Origin: Euborellia annulipes
Lineage: Eukaryota; Arthropoda; Insecta; Dermaptera; Anisolabididae
Length of the DNA: 64,000 bases
NCBI GenBank assembly: GCA_023213315.1
Contig: JAKCPI010003225.1
Span: 1 to 64,000, forward strand
Direction of reading: 5' to 3'
Shown: positions 32,603 to 43,223 of the stretch, in pieces
How positions within the stretch are numbered: the stretch's first letter is position 1
Layout: every line of letters starts with the position of its first letter
The notes under the pieces: model-generated
What the model saw: the letters and a program-made list of their open reading frames with translations, nothing else
The model's database searches: none
What the model was told of the DNA's origin: nothing
Position numbers and translations under genes: made by a program

Positions 32603-33177
32603 ATTTAATGCAAAAAAACCACACCACCCATGTGAGAATTTTTTTTTTCAAATTTGAAAATGAACCAAAATCAGAGAGATGGATCAAACAACTCGTTTTT
32701 GTCAATAAGAAAAAATAATGGGTTATATAATCTAAGCAATAAACTATTTTTTAAATTTATAGGGACGCCTGAGAGTTAGGCAACCAGTAGGGTAAATGAA
32801 TGATAGAATAAAGGAGAAAAATAAACTCTTCGCCCTTTCATTTCCACTTGCGCCCACGCAGTAGCTTTTCTTAATTTTCTATTGGTTCAGAACTAGTAGA
32901 CGGGGGTTTACGTTCTAAATTCCTCTTTCTAGTGTCTTCAAGGGAGGAGCTATGCCTCTTCTTGCTTCTTCCCTTTCGTTTCTCATCCCTTATTGCTAAC
33001 CTAGGGGTACTCTCGATGAACTTTTCTAATTACCCGATCTAATTTGTTGGTATATTTTTTGATGATAGTTAAAAGAAATGTGGACTCGATTAAGCGAAAA
33101 AAACATAGGGTAAACCTTTTGAAATATTTGTCTCATATTCGTATAAAAACAATTGAAACTTTTAAAATATAATAAAT
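32603..33177. other. No gene recognised
   Basis: Unassigned sequence. Confidence 0.4.
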
Positions 33178-33300
33178 TTTACTTTCTCTTACCCTATATA
33201 TGAAATATATATAGAGAGAAAGTATTGTTTAAATTATTCATGTAATAATTGCACCGTCATAATTCGCTCTAACGATTTCTTTTAAATTTTAAATATATAG
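33178..33300 (+). mobile_element. A-family short-hairpin end, deleted
   Basis: TACTTTCTCTTACCCTATAT ... AGAGAGAAAGTATTG, then a degenerate remainder. Confidence 0.6.
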
Positions 33301-33302
33301 AG

Positions 33303-33347
33303 GACCCTCGAACTTGGCGTAGTTGGTAGCGCGTCTGCCTTGTATAC
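33303..33347 (+). mobile_element. S1 SINE head fragment
   Basis: CCCTCGAACTTGGCGTAGTT and GGTAGCGCGTCTGCC contain the A box. Truncated before the B box. Confidence 0.55.
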
Positions 33348-33578
33348 CAAAATATATAAAATGAATCTTTAATTTTTTTGTTCAATCTTTCATTAAATTC
33401 TCGAATCTATAAATATTCAATCAAATAGTTAAAATAATCAAATTGTCTTAAATCACAAAAATAAAACTCTCATGTAAAAGAATATTTGCCATGAGATATT
33501 TTTAGAACAAACATCTTAAAAAAATTGAAGTTTTTAATTTGAAAGAATGCAAGCAAGACATTGGAGAGCAAACTCTTG

Positions 33579-33775
33579 ACCTCGGGCTTGGTCTAGTTGG
33601 TAGCGTGTCTACTTTCTATACCGAAAGCGGGTTCTGACCCCAGGCAGTCCGATGAATGCCTGGACCCCCATTAGATATATACGAGCATCGTTTAAGTCTC
33701 AAATGGCCTAAGTTGCCAAAAAGTCTGTGTGAATGAGAAAAAACTGTGTTTTTTATAAAAAATATAAATAAAAAT
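33579..33775 (+). mobile_element. S1 SINE, internally deleted
   Basis: CCTCGGGCTTGGTCTAGTTG, GCAGTCCGATGAATGCC (middle missing), AAATGGCCTAAGTTGCC, AATGAGAAAAAAC, A-rich tail. Confidence 0.75.
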
Positions 33776-33862
33776 CTGTTGTGGCAAGCACAGAACATAA
33801 CTTTCGATTACCGAAGGTAAGAGAAAGTTGTGTGCTGTGCAACAGTCACACCAGATTGTTTT
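33776..33862 (+). mobile_element. A-family long hairpin
   Basis: CTGTTGTGGCAAGCACAG ... GTGCAACAGTCACACCAG, stem of about 38 bp. Confidence 0.7.
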
Positions 33863-34149
33863 TCTATACACAGAATGTTCAAAGAATATTTAAAATAAAA
33901 GCAAAGAGCTTTTGTTTTTAATCCTCGAGCGCCTGAGGGCTGGCAACCAACTTGACAAGCGACTAAATAAATGAATTTCCACCTTTATTTGCTTTACGCC
34001 CTCTGACTTTTCTCTTCTTTTTGAATAAATATCATCTATTTAGCTTTCAGATTATTTCGAGAGATTTAGATTTTTTTTTTCTCAAACAAACATTTTTTTT
34101 TTAATGAAGAAAAACAGGGCAGCCGAAGAAAATATCTATTTCTACATAT

Positions 34150-34177
34150 GTCGACGTTTCGGCCTTATTCAAGACTC
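34150..34177 (-). ncRNA. Truncated hammerhead-like motif
   Basis: GTCGACGTTTCGGCCTT on the plus strand is the GAAACGTCGAC half. The CTGANGA half was replaced by the next A-family insertion. Confidence 0.35.
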
Positions 34178-35378
34178 TTTTTTACTTTCTCTTACCCTAT
34201 ATATGAAATATATAGAGAGAGAAAGTATTGCGATCATGTCAAAAATTCGATGTCGAGATTTTGATGGATATACATGTTTTGAGGTCCCCTGAGTCCAAAA
34301 AAGTGGGTCCCGCAAATTGGTCGTGTGTGTGTGTGTGTCTGTGTGTGTGGAACCATTTTTTTAGCATGAAGGAATTGAGCTACCGGATTGAAATTTTATA
34401 TTTAACTTAGGTACCTTTGAAGAATCTCAAAATAAGCTTTTGAACAAAATCGGCCAAAAAGTACTAGTACTTTACTGATGTACTTTTTCAGTTTTTTTCG
34501 ATTTTCTCAAAATTCCCTCCAAGGATTTTTTTTAAAATTCATAAATGAACTATTTTTTAGATGCTCTTTAAAATGTATATTCTCATTTTGCCGTTGAAAT
34601 CTTCTGAAGACCACTTTACTCTTGTTCTTCATAGGAAAGATAGAAATGGTTGCCATGGTAACCGAATTTAAATCTTTTTCTTTTTATTAGATTAAAAATC
34701 AATTATTATTTAAATTCCCATTTATTTTTTTTTATTTCTGTTTTAATTGTTTCAAAGAAAACATATATATATATCTCTCTCACTTGCAAACATTATCGTC
34801 TCTCTCTACTCTTTTTAAATTCCCTTTCCACCTTATCTTCGCATAGGAACAATGTTAATTTCCTATAGGGATTTGTATGTTAATTTCGATTCAAAAGGGG
34901 GTCCCCTTTGGAACTTTTTAGGCATTTAAAATTTTATTTTCCAATTCTTATGAAATTTTGTATTTATTTACGATTCTATATTGTGTATAAAATGTCCAAA
35001 TATGAGATTAAAATTTTGAAAAATAACCATAGTTTATTTGAAGCAGTCAACATTTAAAATGCAAGTTTGAAACTAAGGTGCTATCGGAAACTAAATATAT
35101 CTCGACACAAAAAATCTGGTGTGACCAGCACGGTGCACAACTTTCTCTTACCTTCGGTAATCGAAAGTTATGTTCTGTGCTTGCCACAACAGATTTTTTT
35201 TTGTGTCAAGATATCTTTAGGCTCCGACAGTACTGTACATTTGAATTTCAAGATGTAAAATTTATATGTATGGGAGAATATTTATATTTTGTTACCATGG
35301 CAACCATTTCTCCTATCTTCCTTATGAAGAACAAGAGTAAAGTGGTCTTCAGAAGATTTCAATGGCAAAATGAGAATA

Positions 35379-35679
35379 ATTGAATATTTGTTATAGCTGT
35401 AGTATTATGTTCAATAAGGAATAATTTCCAAAGAAGAATGCAGCTAATTTTATTTTAATAAAAATTCTTAATCACTTGCTGATGTTTCGGTTCGGGTTTG
35501 GACCATCATCGGAGCTACAAACATGGAAAAAAAGGAACGATCTTTTGTATTATTTTCCATGTTTGTAGCTCCGATGATGGTTCAAACCCGAACCGAAACG
35601 TCAACAAGTGATTAAGAATTTTTATTAAAATTAAATGAAATAAAATTAGCTGCATTCTTCTTTGGAAATTATTCCTTAT
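35379..35679. mobile_element. Palindromic foldback with hammerhead-like motifs
   Basis: Exact 13-bp duplication CAAAATGAGAATA (35366-35378, 35680-35692) within A-family sequence. Arms AAGAAGAATGCAGCTAATTT ... and complement. Confidence 0.85.
35564..35608 (+). ncRNA. Hammerhead-like motif, one core change
   Basis: CCGATGA (U4 to C), T, helix II GGTTC/GAACC (5 bp, perfect), GAAACGTC. Helix I poor. Mirror copy at 35478-35520 on the minus strand. Confidence 0.4.
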
Positions 35680-36086
35680 CAAAATGAGAATATACATTTT
35701 AAAGAGAATCTAAAAAATAATTGATTTTTGAATTTTAATCAAAATCGTTGGAGCAAATTTTGAGAAAATCGAAAAAAACTGAAAAACTACATCAGCAAAG
35801 TACTAGAACTTCTTGGCCGATTTTGATTCAAAGCTTATTTTCACGCTCCCGGGGCGTGTTTAACTTAAATATACAATTTCAGCCTCATAGCTCAATTCCT
35901 TCATGCTTAAAATTGAACACACACACACAGACAGACAGACCATGTCGCGAAAACGACTTTTTTGGATTCAGGGGACCTCAAAACGTGTATATCCATCAAA
36001 ATCTCTTCGAATTTTTGACACGAATCTAATACTTTCTCTCTCTCTCTATATTAACATATATAGAGGTAAGAGAAAGTAATATATAT

Positions 36087-36183
36087 ATCGGCGTAAACTA
36101 AATACAATTAGGCCTATATGTCGACACAAAGCACAGAACTCAACTAACTAAAAGGCTGTGCGACCAGTCACACCAGATTTTTA
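36087..36183 (+). mobile_element. A-family long-hairpin end, deleted
   Basis: TCGGCGTAAACTAAATACA, then GCACAGAACTCAAC ... GCGACCAGTCACACCAG. Confidence 0.65.
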
Positions 36184-36655
36184 TTCAATCTCACCGACGT
36201 TTTTTTTTTAGTTTATCGAATCATTTATTTGCCATTTGACAGCTGGGGAGGAGGCGGAGGCGAGCTTAAAAAAACACGATCGTTTGATGTGAATCATTTA
36301 GAAATTTGCGTCCACTCAACAGACTGACTGAAAAGGAACGATCTGCGCGGTGTGCAAATCAAAGCCCTTTTGGCATTAAAAAAATGAAAAGGGGGATTTG
36401 TTTTTAAAAACTTCTCGCTAATTACAAGATCTCTTGACCTCTCCTGGCTCCTGGTCGATAATAGAACTCTCAGGTAAATAAAGAGAGATTTGATTTCTTT
36501 TCAATCGAGTCGATCTACAGTAATAACTCTCAAGCTATTTTAGAATTTGATTTCTTTCTTCTTTACGAAAAGAGTCAATTCCATTGCGCTTTTGTTATTT
36601 TAGAGAATAGAATAAATTAAGCCATTCTTTGTTTGATTTTTATATCAAACGCTTT
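36184..36655. other. No gene recognised
   Basis: Unassigned, moderately AT-rich. Confidence 0.4.
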
Positions 36656-36888
36656 AGAAAAAATCTGGTGTGATTGGTCGCACAGGACTCGAAAGCTGCC
36701 TTCTGTGCTTGTCACACTAGATTTTTTGTGTCGACATATATTTAGTTCCGGTCCTGGTATTAGAATTCAAGATGTAAATTTTACAAACAGAAAAATATTT
36801 AACTAGTGATGAGAAGTGGCTGTAGACTTTGAATTGGGTATAGGACTTTGCAGCCAAGGAAATTAAATAAAAAACTTATTTAATTATT

Positions 36889-36935
36889 AATCGTCGACGT
36901 TTCGGTCGCAAGTCACGACTTTCCTCATTCTAACA
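36889..36935 (-). ncRNA. Hammerhead-like motif, mirror copy
   Basis: Minus: ATGAGGA, A, AGTCG...CGACC, GAAACGTCGACGATTAAT. The first core base is changed. Confidence 0.4.
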
Positions 36936-36936
36936 A

Positions 36937-36987
36937 TTAATCGTCCTGAGGAAGGTCGTGACTTGCGACCGAAACGTCGACGATTAA
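36937..36987 (+). ncRNA. Hammerhead-ribozyme-like motif, best-formed copy
   Basis: Helix I TTAATCGTC/GACGATTAA (9 bp, perfect). CTGAGGA at 36946. One extra A. Helix II GGTCG/CGACC (5 bp, perfect) with loop TGACTTG. GAAACGTC at 36971. In this reading, A-C-G-U is a self-complementary two-pair helix III that could form between two RNA copies, and the GUC would be the cleavage triplet. The extra base between core and helix II is the main departure from the textbook fold. Confidence 0.65.
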
Positions 36988-37248
36988 TAATTAAATAAGT
37001 TTTTTATTTAATTTCCTTGGCTGCAAAGTCCTATACCCAATGAAAAATATTTATATTTTTTAAATACCGAAACGTCTCCGAGAACCAGCATACAGAGCCT
37101 TTTTTATTGGCTGCTCCTGCCCAAAATTATCCATTTATAGAAGTTAAGTATGCTGGGACAAATCGTAAAGGTTATGGAGAAAATACACCAGCGGTTGCTT
37201 TCCACATTAAAATAATTTATTTGGCAAATATTTCGGATTGCCTTGATG

Positions 37249-37283
37249 CACTGAGGATGGATTGTGTAGGCAATCCGAAATGT
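37249..37283 (+). ncRNA. Hammerhead-like motif, variant
   Basis: CTGAGGA, T, helix II GGATTG/CAATCC (6 bp, perfect), GAAATGTTT. The SINE insertion removes the helix I partner. Confidence 0.4.
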
Positions 37284-37512
37284 TTTTTTTTTTTTCTCAC
37301 ATAGACTTTCACACTGTATTTTCGGCAACTCAGGCTATATAGGACTTTTACGATATCCGTTATTCATTAATAAACATATTTGGAGTCCAGGCATTTTTAT
37401 TTAAGCCATTTGGTATCCAAATGCCTTAAATAAAATCATCGGACTGCCTAGGGTCCAAACCCCCGACCCTTGGCATACAAGGTAGGCGCGCTACCAAATA
37501 CGCCAAGCCCGG
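37282..37512 (-). mobile_element. S1 SINE
   Basis: Flanked by GGCAATCCGAAATG / GGCAATCCAAAATA, an imperfect 14-bp duplication. Tail motifs shortened. Confidence 0.8.
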
Positions 37513-37776
37513 GGCAATCCAAAATATTTGCTAAATAAATTATTTGAATGTGGAAAGCAACCGCTGGTGTATTTTCTCCATAACCTTTATCCATTTATAT
37601 TTTGTTACCATGTCCTCTTCTGATCTTTTCTATGAAGTACAAAAGTAAAGTGTGCTTCAGAAGATTTCAATGGCAAAATGAGAATATAAAAGAGCATCTA
37701 AAAAATAATTGATCTTTGAATTTTAGTAAAAATCGTTGGAGCGAATTTTCGAGAAAATCAACTTTTGAGAAAGACA

Positions 37777-37794
37777 CCCCCCCCCCCCCCCCCC
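37777..37794. repeat. Poly-C run (18)
   Basis: Eighteen C between two A-family pieces. Confidence 0.95.
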
Positions 37795-37804
37795 GGGAGC
37801 TTTT

Positions 37805-37935
37805 AAACAAAAACGGAAAAAGAAACTTAATATATCTCGACACAAAAAAATATGGTGAGACAAGCACAGAACACAACTTTCAATTATCGAAGGTAAGAGA
37901 AAGATATGTGATATGCGACCAGTCACACCAGATTT
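37805..37935 (+). mobile_element. A-family long-hairpin end
   Basis: AATATATCTCGACACAAA, GTGAGACAAGCACAGAACAC ... GCGACCAGTCACACCAG. Confidence 0.65.
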
Positions 37936-38024
37936 TATTATATAGTATACAAACCAGGGCGGAATGGCTAGCATCAAAAGGCCGAGAATAACAAAAAAAA
38001 AAAAAAAAATAGCAAATATATTAA

Positions 38025-39705
38025 GGGGTCATTCCACGTCAGTTCAACCAGGCCATTTCACCCATAATCTCAGATTTTTATGAAACTTGGTATGTTTGTT
38101 CTATATATAGAGATAAGTAACAGCACCAAATTTCAATTTTTTATCTCACTTAGTTTTCGAGTTATAGCGCTTTAAAGTTTTGATTTTTTCACCTTCCGCG
38201 GCTTGTCTAATGCCAAACAAAATGTGACATAAAAGAGAAAATAATTTCTCATTTATTTATTTGACATCCAATCTTGATGAAATTTTTATGGTATGTTCTT
38301 TAAACAATAAGGAATTAGAAAAAAAATATATCACGAATCTAAGTTAATCCTAAAATATGAAAAAAATTCATATTGTTGATTTTTTTTTAGTTTTGAAAAC
38401 GCAAACATGCTTTAGCGCTAAAGCCAATATCTCCAAAAGGGAATGAGATATTCAAGAAATTTTTTTTTCTAAATAATCTACATGAAATGGGCTTTAATTT
38501 AGTAAAATAAAAAGTTTGTGTATTTTGTTCCCTCTATTTCTAAAGTCCATTGCAAGTTTCAATATATAGTTTTCCATGTTAAAAAGGTTTCAAGGGCAAA
38601 ATGAAAATATACATTTTAAAAAGCATCTAAACAATAATTGATTTATGAATTTTAATAAAAATCGTTGCAGCACAAATTTTGAGAAAATTGGAAAAAACTG
38701 AAAAAGTACATCAGTAAAGTACTAGTACTTTTTGGCCGATTTTGTTCAAAAGCTTATTTTGAGTGTCTGGGAGGGCACCTAACTTAAATATAAAATTTCA
38801 ACCTCCTAGCTCAATTCTTTCATGATTTCAAATGGACACTGTGTGTGTCTGCTTAAAACTGAACACAGACAAAAACACAATCAATTCAATTGAAAGCATG
38901 AAAGGATTGAGCTAGGAGGTTGAAATTTTATATTTAAGTTAGGTCCCCTCCTGGACACTCAAAATAAGCTTTTGAACAAAATCGGCCAAAAAGTACTAGT
39001 ACTTTACTGATGTACTTTTTCAGTTTTTTCCAATTTTCTCAAAATTTGTGCTGCAACGATTTTTATTAAAATTCATAAATCAATTATTGTTTAGATGCTT
39101 TTTAAAATGTATATTTTCATTTTGCCCTTGAAACCTTTTTAACATGTAAAACTATATATTGAAACTTGCAATGGACTTTAGAAATAGAGGGAACAAAATA
39201 CACAAACTTTTTATTTTACTAAATTAAAGCCCATTTCATGTAGATTATTTAGAAAAAAAAATTTCTTGAATATCTCATTCCCTTTTGGAGATATTGGCTT
39301 TAGCGCTAGAGCATGTTTGCGTTTTCAAAACTAAAAAAAAATCAACAATATGAATTTTTTTTCATATTTTAGGATTAACTTAGATTCGTGATATATTTTT
39401 TTTCTAATTCCTTATTGTTTAAAGAACATACCATAAAAATTTCATCAAGATTGGTGGTCAAATAAATAAATGAGAAATTATTTTCTCTTTTATGTCACAT
39501 TTTGTTTGGCATTAGACAAGCCGCGGAAGGTGAAAAAATCAAAACTTTAAAGCGCTATAACTCGAAAACTAAGGGAGATAAAAAATTGAAATTTGGTGCT
39601 GTTACTTATCTCTATATATAGAACAAACATACCAAGTTTCATAAAAATCTGAGATTATGGGTGAAAATTTTTTATTTTTTTGGTTGATTTGACGTGGAAT
39701 GACCC
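38025..39705. mobile_element. 1.68-kb near-perfect palindrome with GGGTCATTCCACGTC ends
   Basis: Termini GGGGTCATTCCACGTCAGTT and complement of GGGTCATTCCACGTCAAATC. TAA on both sides (38022-38024, 39706-39708), fitting a 3-bp Harbinger-type target. Centre at about 38865. Each arm includes A-family sequence (38577-38855 minus, about 38885-39152 plus), so the inverted duplication followed the A insertion. No ORF. Confidence 0.8.
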
Positions 39706-39708
39706 TAA

Positions 39709-40246
39709 GATCTTCTCCGCTCGTTGAAGACGAATCGCGCAACTCGTCATTTTCAAAGATTCAACAAGTTGAATTTCTTAAAATTATCAGCGCACCGCAG
39801 AGCGACTAAATGAGTGGGAATTCTTAAATTGCCACCAGCGAAGACAACAGAGAGACATGTAAAGTTTCAAGTACACCGAGTAATCAAATTTAAAAGAGAG
39901 GAGACGAGAGAGTATCCATTTAAAGAAAGAAGGAAAGAGAGAGAGAGACATGCAAACTCTAAATTATCGTTAAACAGATTAAGTTAGAAGAGATTATTCT
40001 AATATTTTCGTGATTCTTTTATTATAACTCGAAAGAAGACACTGTGCATTTGTGTCGATGATAAATGCGAGAAGTTGGGCGGACACCGTAATTCTCTTGC
40101 TCTATTTAATCAAGTTTTGAGAGGGGAGGTGGGGAGGGGGGGCGTGCTCAAATGCTCAAATGCTCAATTTATAAAAGAATATATTAACAAATAGGAACGG
40201 AGCCAAAAGAGATTAAAATTAAAATAATTTGGATGCCTTCCAACGT
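39709..40246. other. No gene recognised
   Basis: Unassigned. Confidence 0.4.
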
Positions 40247-40290
40247 TTATAGATTTCTTCAGCTCATCTTCAGGGCTTACTGAACACGCG
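40247..40290 (-). ncRNA. Degenerate hammerhead-like remnant
   Basis: Minus: CCCTGAAGATGAGC ... ATAAACGTTGG. Spacing preserved but GAAA is changed. Confidence 0.25.
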
Positions 40291-40337
40291 AAGAAAAAAA
40301 ATCTGTTCTGACTTTTTATTTACTATCATTTTCATAA

Positions 40338-40552
40338 CAAAGATAGGAGAAATGGTTGCCATGGTAACAAGGGACCGGCACGGTGGACAACAACCGAAGA
40401 GTAAGAGAATTGTGTGCTGTGTGCCACCAGTCACACCAGATTTTATCGTGTCGACATATTTTTAGTTTCCACAGATATATTAAAATTTATAAACATGGGA
40501 AAATATTTATATTTTGTTACCATGGCAACCATTTCTCCTATCTTTGTCTACT
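40338..40552. mobile_element. A-family pair around a deleted long hairpin
   Basis: Left GATAGGAGAAATGGTTGCCA (plus), right TTGCCATGG...CTCCTATC (minus), with CCAGTCACACCAG between. Confidence 0.65.
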
Positions 40553-40687
40553 AGAAATTATTTTTATGCATTATTAATTTGTGGAATATAAAAATAAATT
40601 TATTTTCTTTAATTGCTTCTTAGAAACAATGGATGACGTCATTCCCCAAACCGGTCTCGATTGTTTGGAAATAGGTTATTGAAAAAA

Positions 40688-40965
40688 ATTTTTTTTTTTT
40701 TTTTTTTTTTTTTAAACATTCACACTTTTTTCTCATTCACACTCACACTCACACACACATTCACACAGTCTTTTCGGCAACTCAGGCCATTTAAGACTTT
40801 GACGATAACCGTTGTAGAGAATATATCTATTGTGGGGTCAGGCATTTCTATTTAAGCCATCTGGTATCCAAATGGCTTAAATAAAATCATCGGACTGCCT
40901 GGGTCCGAACCCGCGACGTTTGGTATAGGAGGGAGGCGCGCTACCTACTACGCCAAACCCGGGGG
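40688..40965 (-). mobile_element. S1 SINE
   Basis: Complete from the CCCGGGTTTGGCGTAG-type head to a 26-base poly-A tail. Confidence 0.85.
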
Positions 40966-40998
40966 AACAGAAAAAAAAAAAAAAAAATTAACAAGATC

Positions 40999-41388
40999 CA
41001 GAGTTGGGTTTTATACACGATTTTGCAGTTTTATACAAAAATTGCGGATAAAACTTGTATAAAACGTATAAAATGTATAAAACGTATAAAATGTAGAATA
41101 CTTGAATGCGCATGCGCAAACCCGACGAGAAAGGAATTCAAATAAAATTTCATTTTTCAATTATTAACATTTTTATTATATTATTCACTAAATAAAAAGC
41201 AAACAACATCGTCAATGCTTTAAAACATTATAAAATATGAAAAGCTTTTAAGCTGTTTTTCCAGGGGGGGGGTTGGTTTTTTACAGAGTTTTATACCTTT
41301 TATACATCGGCCTAGTTTTATCCGCAATAGTTTTATACATGTATACAACCATGTATTATACTCCGCGGGATAAAACCTGCCAACTCTG
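40999..41388. mobile_element. hAT-type MITE with GTATAAAA arrays
   Basis: Starts CAGAGTTGGGTTTTATAC, ends GCCAACTCTG. Exact 8-bp duplication ACAAGATC (40991-40998, 41389-41396). Multiple AACGTATAAAATGTATAAAA units near the left end. Confidence 0.88.
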
Positions 41389-41396
41389 ACAAGATC

Positions 41397-41960
41397 TCAT
41401 CAAAGTTTAGTCAAGATAAATAATCAATCAAATTGCCATATCAAATAATAAGTTTTTTTTTATATTCCCTCAAAAAATGAATTATTTATTTTTGAATTGG
41501 GAAAATTTAATTTTTGTTTTCTTTTAATTATAATAAAAAAGAAAGAATTATTAATGAATAATATTGGCGGGTTAAGCTAAGGCTTTGACCAATCAGAAGC
41601 CGAGAAAATTGTTACGTCACTCAACAAGCGGTATTGCAGTCTGGTCGACATCTCTTTTATTAGTTGTTTTTGAGAGAGTGAAGTGTTAACATTGTGTCAG
41701 TGTTTGTGTTTGTGTGTGCGTCAAGAGAACCCCTGCATTTCATCTCTTCTCATTAAATAGTGAGTAAAATTAATATTATTTATTTATCTGGACCATTTAT
41801 TATAAAAATACAAGTGTATTATACGTGTAAATAGAATTTAGAATAAAGGTTAATTATAATTAGTTCATCCGAATCCCCGCCAGGGTGGCGCCACCGTACG
41901 GGTTCTTTATTAAATTATCTGAAATACAGTGCCGGCTGGTCAATTATTATCTAAATTTGC
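41397..41960. other. No gene recognised; promoter-like stretch possible
   Basis: GTTACGTCACTC near 41611, then a GT-rich stretch and ATAGTGAGTAAAA (donor-like) near 41758. GGGTGGCGCCACCGTACGGG at 41884. No ORF supports a gene. Confidence 0.2.
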
Positions 41961-42124
41961 GATACAGAAGATACTAGCTAGCTTCTGGCGCCGGGGTCCC
42001 GAGTTCGCCTCCCGTCCCAAGCGAGAAAAATTTATTTCATTTGATTTGACTACAAATCATTTGAAATAAATAAGGATGGGGTCTAAATGGCCTTAGATGC
42101 CGAAAAAAATCTTTAAAAAAAAAA
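41961..42124 (+). mobile_element. S2 SINE, 5'-damaged
   Basis: GGTCCCGAGTTCGCCTCCCG (B box), CAAGCGAGAAAAATTTATTT, GGGTCTAAATGGCCTTAGAT, GCCGAAAAA, poly-A. Confidence 0.75.
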
Positions 42125-42377
42125 TTAAATAATTAGAAAAACACTTCGTGATATGTTTAAATTTGTTTATTGATATACACCTCTATAAATACTTGTCATT
42201 CACGCTTATAACCAAGTGTTTTCTATTTAATTTTTAAATTTTCCTATATCAACAAGTGTTTTCTATTTAACCAATTGTGTATTCATTAATTTATTACCTT
42301 CTGATAATGTTTCAAACTCAAGTAATATTAATGCTTTATTTATTTACTTTTTACATTTTTGATTCTTTTGGCTTTTA

Positions 42378-42622
42378 TTACCTTCGCTAATCGAAAGTTG
42401 TGTTTTGTGCTTGTCACACCAGATTTTTTTGTGTCGAGATATAATTAGTTTCAGCCGATATATTAGAATTCAAGATGTACATATGACAAAATATTTATAT
42501 TTCGTTACCATGGCAACCATTTCTCCTATCTTTTCTATGGAGTACGAGAGTAAAGTGGTCTTCAGAAGACTTCAACGGCAAAATGAGAATATACATTTTA
42601 AAGAGAATCTAAAAAATAATCT
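42378..42622 (-). mobile_element. A-family fragment
   Basis: Half hairpin CGAAAGTTGTGTTTTGTGC ... CACACCAG, then GTTACCATGGCAACC to TAAAAAATAATC. Confidence 0.7.
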
Positions 42623-42718
42623 TCTCTTCTCTTTCTCTTTTGTTCCACTTGATTGGAACCCCCGCCCCGTGGCATGTAACCAAGGGCGGTACAAGGAGGG
42701 GGGTAAAGGGGATAATTA

Positions 42719-42732
42719 CCCCCCCCCCCCCC
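42719..42732. repeat. Poly-C run (14)
   Basis: Fourteen C after GATAATTA. An S1 fragment (minus) follows at about 42765-42803. Confidence 0.9.
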
Positions 42733-42803
42733 GAGATTTGAAGAAACTATTTTGCGGTCCAGGCATTCTTATTTAAGTCATTTGCTATCCAATTGTGTAT
42801 CGG

Positions 42804-43211
42804 CCAAAAAGATTATATTCTATTTTGCCTTCACTTATTCTAAAAGTAGGAATTTTTATCTGACTCCATTTTGTTTGAATAATTATTTTTATAATTATAA
42901 ATTATTTGAATTTAAAAGAAAAAAAAAAATATATAATCTGACGTATTAGCCTAACGAAAATAATAAAATACAGTTTTTGAAATAAATATTGGAATTATTA
43001 ATAAAATATATAATTGTGTTTAATATGAATGATATTAAAATAATATAAATATTCGAGGTAAAAAGATATAATTATATATTTGAATTAATAGTGCAATTCG
43101 AGGAGATTTACTCTTAATATGAGATTAAATTTAAGAAGGTTGTGTTTAGATGACGTCAACTTTACATCTAATATATTTTTGCCATTAAGAATGAAGATTT
43201 TAATATTAAAT
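42804..43211. other. No gene recognised
   Basis: AT-rich, unassigned. Confidence 0.45.
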
Positions 43212-43223
43212 AAAAGATTATTC

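Larger units (their letters stand above)
34184..36077. mobile_element. Head-to-head A-family dimer sharing one long hairpin
   Basis: Plus-oriented copy 34184-35111 (long subfamily), one long hairpin 35112-35195, then a minus-oriented body to 36077. Short hairpins at both outer ends. Split by a foldback insertion at 35379. Confidence 0.8.
36802..37042. mobile_element. Palindromic foldback with perfect hammerhead-like motif
   Basis: Exact 11-bp duplication AAAAATATTTA (36791-36801, 37043-37053). Arms GGGTATAGGACTTTGCAGCC ... and complement, about 100 bp. Confidence 0.88.
37060..37592. mobile_element. Palindromic foldback carrying a nested S1 SINE
   Basis: 11-bp duplication ATTTATATTTT (37049-37059, 37593-37603). 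Arms GGTTATGGAGAAAATACACC ... and complement. The SINE disrupts the right arm. Confidence 0.8.
36656..37770 (-). mobile_element. A-family element with two foldback insertions
   Basis: Hairpin end 36656-36735, body to 36801, foldback, short link 37043-37059, second foldback, body 37593-37770 ending near GAAAATCAAC. Confidence 0.75.

Noticed and set aside
42405..42776. 123-codon open frame
   Set aside because: Runs through an A-family body and a poly-C tract. The same HFKENLKNN peptide recurs wherever A copies occur.
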